Assembly (NCBI RefSeq): GCF_000025565.1
Contig: NC_014121.1
Coordinates: forward strand, 2,914,001-2,978,000
Source of the DNA: Enterobacter cloacae subsp. cloacae ATCC 13047
GTDB taxonomy: Bacteria > Pseudomonadota > Gammaproteobacteria > Enterobacterales > Enterobacteriaceae
Reading direction: 5' to 3'
DNA length: 64,000 nucleotides
Positions 58,958 through 64,000 of the stretch are shown here, piece after piece (position 1 is the first letter of the stretch; each line of letters begins with the position of its first letter). Both the position numbers and the translations under genes were made by a program. The notes under the pieces were generated by a model. That model did not search any database, was not told the origin of the DNA, and saw only the letters and a program-made list of their open reading frames with translations.

Positions 58958-59920
58958 CTAAAACGCCTGTTCCACACGGGCTAACCCCGCCTGCACAGAC
59001 TCCACTTCCCCGGTTGCCAGCAGGCAGCAGGCCATCTGCAGCTTAAGGGCGTGCGGAACAGGGACATTGCCGGCAAGGCACTGCTCAATCCAGTGCGCAG
59101 TCGTGTGCGGATCTTTTGCCTCCGGCAACACCACATCCACATTCTCTTCACCCCGCTCCAGCACGGGTCGCGTGCCGGCGGCATCAATCAGCACCAGCTG
59201 CGGGCAGCGCTGCGGATTGGCGTAAACTTCCCCTTCGGTGCCGTGCATCAGCAGCGCCTTGCCGCCGATATCTTCAAAGAACTTGCCCACCCGCGTGACA
59301 TACTCCGGGTGCGATACGCTGGAGAGGCGCAGGGCATCCGCTTCACCAAACGGCGTCGCCAGTTTCGCCAGGGTGTGCGCACTATTGCGCACGCCCATGC
59401 GCCAGCGCATATCCAGCTGTTTTTCCAGCGGTGGACAGAGCGCCTTAACCGGAATAAAGACCGGCTGATGACCATCCAGCTTTGCCTGTGCCTGTCCGGC
59501 GTGCAGGGTCGGCTCGATACCTAACATGCCGAAAATGGTCTCCGTCAGGACGCGAGTCGGATCTTCGCTAACGCCATGGACAACTACCGGGAACCCGAGC
59601 TTATGCAGCAGAATAGCCAGCAGAGGCGTCAGATTCGCCTGTTTGCGCGCGCCGTTGTAACTAGGGATGACAATCGGCATCGGTCTGGCTACCGGTGGCG
59701 TTAAGCGCAGCGTTTGCGCCTGCATCGCGTCATAGAAACCGCGCATCTCCGCTTCGCCTTCACCTTTAATGCGTAGCGCAATCAGGATACCGCCCATCTC
59801 CAGATCGGGCACGTCGCCGTTAAGCATATGGGTATACAGCGCACGGGCCGTTTCCTGATCCAGGTCGCGGGCATGGTTTTTCCCCCGCCCTACCTCTTTG
59901 ATAATTTTACGATAGTCCAC
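58958..59920 (-). CDS. ybiB: TrpD2-like nucleic-acid-binding protein YbiB
   Basis: The 320-residue protein has the fold of anthranilate phosphoribosyltransferase (TrpD), with an N-terminal helical part and a C-terminal alpha/beta part (GKALLMHGTEGEVYANPQR). E. coli YbiB (320) binds nucleic acids without sequence specificity rather than acting in tryptophan synthesis, and is linked to the DNA-damage response through its neighbour dinG. Here dinG is not adjacent within the window; a fimbrial cluster begins upstream of it. Confidence 0.92.
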   Translation of the reverse strand: MDYRKIIKEVGRGKNHARDLDQETARALYTHMLNGDVPDLEMGGILIALRIKGEGEAEMRGFYDAMQAQTLRLTPPVARPMPIVIPSYNGARKQANLTPLLAILLHKLGFPVVVHGVSEDPTRVLTETIFGMLGIEPTLHAGQAQAKLDGHQPVFIPVKALCPPLEKQLDMRWRMGVRNSAHTLAKLATPFGEADALRLSSVSHPEYVTRVGKFFEDIGGKALLMHGTEGEVYANPQRCPQLVLIDAAGTRPVLERGEENVDVVLPEAKDPHTTAHWIEQCLAGNVPVPHALKLQMACCLLATGEVESVQAGLARVEQAF

Positions 59921-60145
59921 GACATCTCTCCTTGCGGCTCTTTGCAGATACTATAGCCCTGATAAATGCCTGGCGGGTAATCATTTTCCTTTCTCTCCCG
60001 ACCCCCTGACAAACGCCCTTCGAGGGTAAAAATGGTCTGAAGATAAATTGAACGAAAAATAGTTCTCAGCGATAGTTCATGCCGAATTAATCAGCCTCGT
60101 GATGATTAATACCTGAAGTGCCATACTTTCATTCAGAGGATTTAA

Positions 60146-60682
60146 ATGAAAAAAAAAATGATTATTGCGGGGATCGCCGCCGGGATGGCGTGTGCTTCCG
60201 TTTCTGTATTTGCGTCCAGTGGTGAAGGTCAAATTAATTTCACAGGTGAGATTATTGATTCTGCATGTACTGTGGTAAACGGTTTAAGCAATCCGCTTAA
60301 TGTTTCATTAGGTAAGGTGTCTAAATCTGCATTTACCGGAAGTGGTTCGACGACCTCGACAACCCGCTTTAGTATTCAGTTAAAAGATTGTCCTGAAACG
60401 GTTACCAGCGCCTCGGTGACATTCGGCGGGACGCCTGACAGTAACAACAAAGATATTCTTGCTGTGACATCAGGAACCGGCTCGGCGTCAGGAGTGGGTG
60501 TTCAGTTGCTGGATAAAACGGAAAATCCACTGAGCTTATATACGGCCTCTGCTGCGTATACGCTCACGCCAGGTACCACAACAAACGATCTGCAGTTTGG
60601 CGCACGTTATATCCAGACCGGAGGAACGGTGTCTGCCGGACTGGCGAATGCCGCGTCTACCTTCACTATCGTTTACAACTAA
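60146..60682 (+). CDS. Major fimbrial subunit (type 1 pilin family)
   Basis: A 178-residue chaperone-usher pilin. A signal peptide (about residues 1-23, ending SVSVFA) precedes the donor strand region (SSGEGQINFTGEIIDSAC) and an immunoglobulin-like fold with one disulfide, from Cys41 to the cysteine in LKDCPE, and the conserved C-terminal end TFTIVYN with the penultimate Tyr. It is the first gene of a fimbrial operon followed by chaperone and usher genes. The AGAGGATTTAA ribosome site is strong. The adhesive target is unknown. Confidence 0.9.
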   Translation: MKKKMIIAGIAAGMACASVSVFASSGEGQINFTGEIIDSACTVVNGLSNPLNVSLGKVSKSAFTGSGSTTSTTRFSIQLKDCPETVTSASVTFGGTPDSNNKDILAVTSGTGSASGVGVQLLDKTENPLSLYTASAAYTLTPGTTTNDLQFGARYIQTGGTVSAGLANAASTFTIVYN

Positions 60683-60685
60683 TAA

Positions 60686-60721
60686 AACAGATATTAGCTA
60701 CCCCAGTGGCTAATATCTGTT
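60686..60721 (+). promoter_or_regulatory. Stem-loop between pilin and chaperone genes
   Basis: A perfect 13-bp stem (AACAGATATTAGC / GCTAATATCTGTT) with a 10-base loop lies directly after the pilin stop codon. It lacks a strong T-run, so it probably acts as a partial terminator or as a 3'-end stabiliser, giving more pilin than chaperone and usher. Confidence 0.65.
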
Positions 60722-60743
60722 ATTGCTTTATTACGGTGTCACT

Positions 60744-61418
60744 ATGCGAAAATATCTTCTGGCCTCCTCTTTTTTATTTATTGCCTCCGTTGCCCATGCG
60801 GGTATTACCATTGGCGGCACGCGCGTGGTCTACCCAGAAAGTAAAAAAGAATCCTCTATTGGGATCACCAACCCGGACAATCTCGATTATCTGGTGCAGT
60901 CATGGGTCGAAACGGAAGATAACGCACGTGAGAAAGCACCGTTTCTGATCACGCCGCCGCTGTTTCGCCTTGATGCGAAGCAAGAGAACGTTCTGCGCAT
61001 CATCAGAACCGGGGGAAACTTACCTGCCGATCGCGAATCGCTGTTCTGGTTGAATATTAAATCGATCCCCTCTTCTGCGCGTAATGAGAGCGTTAATACG
61101 CTGCAGATTGCGATTAAAACCCGCATTAAGCTGCTTTATCGCCCGTCAGGTATTACCGGAAAACCGGAAAATGTCGCCACGCAATTATCCTGGCACACCC
61201 GGGGAAACCAGCTGATTGTCGAAAACCCCACGCCGTTTTATATGAATTTCCAGGAAATAACGCTCGACGGTAAAAAGGTCGATAAAGCCACCTATGCCGG
61301 CCCAAAAAGTGAAACCCATTTCGCGACACCAGGAAATATTACAGCACACACCGTGAGCTGGAAAATCATCAATGATTACGGCGGTATTAGCCAGTCCTAT
61401 AGCGCACAGATTAAATAA
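60744..61418 (+). CDS. Periplasmic fimbrial chaperone (PapD/FimC family)
   Basis: A 224-residue periplasmic chaperone with two immunoglobulin-like domains. After a signal peptide (about 18 residues, ending VAHA-GITIGGTRV), the F1-G1 region contains FRLDAKQENVLRIIRTGG and the family signature LPADRESLFWLNIKSIPSS. It folds and caps pilin subunits for the usher. The ATG at 60744 is chosen because it starts the signal peptide; the ribosome site is weak, so translation may be low. Confidence 0.9.
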   Translation: MRKYLLASSFLFIASVAHAGITIGGTRVVYPESKKESSIGITNPDNLDYLVQSWVETEDNAREKAPFLITPPLFRLDAKQENVLRIIRTGGNLPADRESLFWLNIKSIPSSARNESVNTLQIAIKTRIKLLYRPSGITGKPENVATQLSWHTRGNQLIVENPTPFYMNFQEITLDGKKVDKATYAGPKSETHFATPGNITAHTVSWKIINDYGGISQSYSAQIK

Positions 61419-61441
61419 CGTCTGGAATAGCGAAAATCATT

Positions 61442-63985
61442 ATGAGCTGGGACTACTCCACCGAACCACCCAAACAGCACGGACGCTCAATGCTTATTGC
61501 ATTGGGCTGCACGCTGTTGGGTGTGTGTGTGCAAAAAGTTCTGGCCGATGATTATTTCAACCCGGCGCTACTGGATATTGATAACCCAGGCCAGGGTAAA
61601 ACCGACCTCAGTATCTATGAGATTGGTCCCGGTCAGGCTCCCGGTAAATATCACGTTGACGTTTACGTCAACAATAATAAAGTGGCAAGCAAAGAGATTG
61701 AGTTCACGCTTAAGAAAGACGCCAGCGGTAAATCAACCCTGCAGCCGTGCCTTAGCGCTGCCCAGCTAAAAAGCTTCGGTATTAATATCGAAAAATTCGG
61801 GCAGGACGATAAGGCGCAGTGCATTGACCTGAGCGTGATCCCCTCCGCCAGCGCAACGTTTCATGTTAATCCGCAGCAGCTGCTGTTAAGCATTCCCCAG
61901 ACCGCGATTATCCAGGTACCGCGTGATTACGTCGACCCGCAGGAGTATGACGAGGGAATTAACGCCCTGCTGCTCAATTACAGCTTCGCCGCCGGGAACA
62001 ACCGCGGCAAAGGTGAAAACGGTAGCGATCAGCGCAGCGAGTTTCTTAACCTGCGTCCGGGTCTTAACCTCGGGGCGTGGCGTTTTCGTAACTACTCCAC
62101 CTGGAGCAAAACCAGCGGTGACGGTGACGCAGAGAGCCAGTTTTCTTCGGTCTATACCTACGCCCAGCGCGATATTATCGCCCTTGGCGGCAACGTCACA
62201 TTCGGCCAAAGCTCTTCCCCTTTCGACGTATTTGACAGCATCTCTTACACCGGGGCGCAGATCGCCTCGGATGACGACATGCTCCCGGACAGCATGAAGG
62301 GCTTTGCGCCGGTGATCCGCGGTACGGCGCACAGTAACGCCCAGGTTATCGTTCGCCAGAATGGTTACGTCATTTACCAGAACTATGTCGCTCCCGGCGC
62401 GTTCGAGATTAACGATCTCTACCCCACCGGCGGAAGCGGCGATTTGAAAGTCACCGTGAAAGAGACGGACGGCAGCGAACAGCATTTTGTGGTGCCTTAT
62501 GCGTCAGTGCCGGTGTTGCAGCGTGAAGGCCGCTTTAAATACAGCCTCACCGCGGGGCGCTATCGCAGCTATGACAACGACGTCGAAAAAACTCCGTTTA
62601 TGCAGGGTACGGCAATCTACGGCTTGCCTTACGGCTTTACGGTCTACGGCGGCGTGCAGGCAAGCCAGTATTACGATGCGCTGGCGCTGGGGGTCGGCAA
62701 GAATATCGGCGATCTCGGGGCCTTTTCGGTGGATGTCACCGACGCCAAATCAGAGATGCAGGATCAGGACCCCACTCGTGGGCGCTCCTGGCGCATCCGC
62801 TACAGCAAAGATTTCGCCACCACCGGTACCCATTTTTCCATTGCTGGCTATCGCTATAACAGCAAGGGGTTCTACACCCTGCAGGACACGCTGGATTCCC
62901 ATACCCGTAATGACGACTGGGAAACGCCGGACACGCGCCGCAGCCGCGAGGAGGCGACTGTCGACCAGTCCCTGGGCGGGGCGTTTGGTTCCCTGACGTT
63001 AAGCCTGGTCAAAGAGAACTACTGGAATTCAAGCCAGGGGATGACCTCACTGAACCTCGGCTACAACAACTCCTGGCACGGCATCAGCTACGGTCTCAGT
63101 TACGGACTGGATAAAAACACGCGTGACAGCGGGGATGATAATAATGAGAAAACCAGCGAGCAGACGATCGCATTTAACGTCTCCGTTCCGCTCGATCGCT
63201 GGCTCAGCAACACCTGGGTGAACTACAACCTGAACAGCACGAAGCACGAAACAACCCAAAGCGTAGGTCTGAACGGCACGGCGCTGGCCGGTAATAACCT
63301 CAGTTGGGGGGTTCAGCAGGGCCATAGTCAGAGCAGTGGTGACAGCACCAGTCTGAATACCGATTATAAAGGCACCTACGGCGAAGTGAGCGCCGGGTAT
63401 TCCCAGGATAACCAGCAACAACAGCTCAATGTCGGTCTTCAGGGCAGCATGATCGCCCATGCGCATGGCATCACCCTTGGTCAGCCGATGGGTGAGACCG
63501 CTGCGCTGATCGAAGCGCCGGGCGCAGACGACACCAATGTCACCAATCAGACAGGCATTAACACCGATTTTCGCGGCTATGCCATTGTGCCGTACGTTTC
63601 GCCATACCGTCACAACACCCTCGCGCTGAACACCGAAACCTTGCCGGAAAATGCCGATATCGACCAGGCCGCCAAAACGGTGACCCCAACGCGCGGCGCC
63701 ATCGTGCGAGCACATTATGAAACCCACGTAGGCAGTCGGGTGTTGATGATACTAAAACGCGCGGATGGTCGCCCGATCCCCTTTGGCGCAACGGCATCTC
63801 AGGCCCATCAGGACGGTGAATTTATCGTAGGCGACGGCGGGCAGGTGTACCTCACCGGTATGCACGAGACAGGTACGGTTAACGTCAGCTGGGGGAAAAC
63901 CGCCGACAGCCATTGCAAGGCAACTTATCACCTGCCCACCAAAGCCGACGGCCCTGTTCTTAACGTTACGGCGCAGTGTGTATGA
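61442..63985 (+). CDS. Fimbrial outer membrane usher (FimD/PapC family)
   Basis: A complete 847-residue usher. The signal peptide ends near VQKVLA-DDYFNPAL. The N-terminal chaperone-binding domain, 24-strand barrel with plug (near residues 220-310, VIRGTAHSNAQVIVRQNGYVIYQNYVAPGAFEINDLYPTGGSGDL) and two C-terminal domains with a cysteine pair (SHCKATYHLP...TAQCV) are visible. It assembles and secretes the fimbria. The window ends 15 bases later; a GAGGAAA sequence at 63994-64000 looks like the ribosome site of a next fimbrial gene outside the window. Confidence 0.93.
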   Translation: MSWDYSTEPPKQHGRSMLIALGCTLLGVCVQKVLADDYFNPALLDIDNPGQGKTDLSIYEIGPGQAPGKYHVDVYVNNNKVASKEIEFTLKKDASGKSTLQPCLSAAQLKSFGINIEKFGQDDKAQCIDLSVIPSASATFHVNPQQLLLSIPQTAIIQVPRDYVDPQEYDEGINALLLNYSFAAGNNRGKGENGSDQRSEFLNLRPGLNLGAWRFRNYSTWSKTSGDGDAESQFSSVYTYAQRDIIALGGNVTFGQSSSPFDVFDSISYTGAQIASDDDMLPDSMKGFAPVIRGTAHSNAQVIVRQNGYVIYQNYVAPGAFEINDLYPTGGSGDLKVTVKETDGSEQHFVVPYASVPVLQREGRFKYSLTAGRYRSYDNDVEKTPFMQGTAIYGLPYGFTVYGGVQASQYYDALALGVGKNIGDLGAFSVDVTDAKSEMQDQDPTRGRSWRIRYSKDFATTGTHFSIAGYRYNSKGFYTLQDTLDSHTRNDDWETPDTRRSREEATVDQSLGGAFGSLTLSLVKENYWNSSQGMTSLNLGYNNSWHGISYGLSYGLDKNTRDSGDDNNEKTSEQTIAFNVSVPLDRWLSNTWVNYNLNSTKHETTQSVGLNGTALAGNNLSWGVQQGHSQSSGDSTSLNTDYKGTYGEVSAGYSQDNQQQQLNVGLQGSMIAHAHGITLGQPMGETAALIEAPGADDTNVTNQTGINTDFRGYAIVPYVSPYRHNTLALNTETLPENADIDQAAKTVTPTRGAIVRAHYETHVGSRVLMILKRADGRPIPFGATASQAHQDGEFIVGDGGQVYLTGMHETGTVNVSWGKTADSHCKATYHLPTKADGPVLNVTAQCV

Positions 63986-64000
63986 CCCTTCCCGAGGAAA

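Noticed and set aside
60126..60135. ACTTTCATTC before the pilin gene as a fourth copy of the pflE-type operator
   Set aside because: Only one half matches (followed by AGAGG), so there is no palindrome; the match is probably chance.

Overview
The window is a chromosomal segment of an Enterobacteriaceae member, most likely Enterobacter or a close relative. Nearly every backbone gene matches an Escherichia coli K-12 gene in length and residue pattern. Gene order follows the E. coli ybjK-to-ybiB interval, read here from left to right. I see no tRNA, rRNA, CRISPR array, phage or insertion sequence.

Layout. The left edge holds an arsenite pump fragment and arsC (1-1086). These are followed by rcdA, ybjJ, ybjI, mdfA, two membrane phosphatases (the second is ybjG), deoR, dacC, gstB, yliI, bssR and rimO (1102-12673). 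Next come the glutathione import operon iaaA-gsiABCD (minus strand), moeAB, and an anaerobic sugar module: fsaA, pflE-pflF, ybiV and ybiU (18021-27716). An accessory cassette follows, with a frameshifted LacI-type regulator, an MFS carrier and a GH31 glycosidase (27713-32744). ybiT and ldtB lead into a second accessory block (35616-44578). That block holds a beta-glucoside PTS operon (GH1 - EIIC - GntR), an aldo-keto reductase and a three-gene EmrAB-type efflux operon with its own outer membrane factor. The backbone then resumes with ybiR-mntR, mntS, opgE, ompX, rhtA, dps, glnHPQ, ybiO, rlmF, mcbA, ybiI, ybiJ and ybiB (44680-59920). The window ends in a chaperone-usher fimbrial operon (60146 onward).

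Regulatory structure visible in the DNA. (1) A 16-bp palindrome occurs three times, in front of fsaA/pflEF, ybiV and ybiU. At pflE it sits between an FNR-like box and a -10 element, which suggests one repressor ties the glycyl-radical module, a sugar phosphatase and a DUF1479 protein together. (2) A PmrA/BasR-type direct repeat precedes the two-gene PAP2 phosphatase operon. (3) Two ATGACTAGTCAT palindromes, 21 bp apart, precede the beta-glucoside operon. (4) Two MntR-like palindromes lie between mntR and mntS. (5) A 22-bp palindrome lies between rcdA and ybjJ. (6) A 58-nt imperfect hairpin lies in the leader of the efflux operon.

Two families of short intergenic palindromic repeats are scattered through the window. 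A gene-free region at about 48541-48918 carries several nested inverted repeats and has no explanation here. Compared with E. coli K-12 as I remember it, yliEF, fiu-ybiX and ybiC are missing from their usual places. Gene names rest on recognition of family and context; no database search was run.
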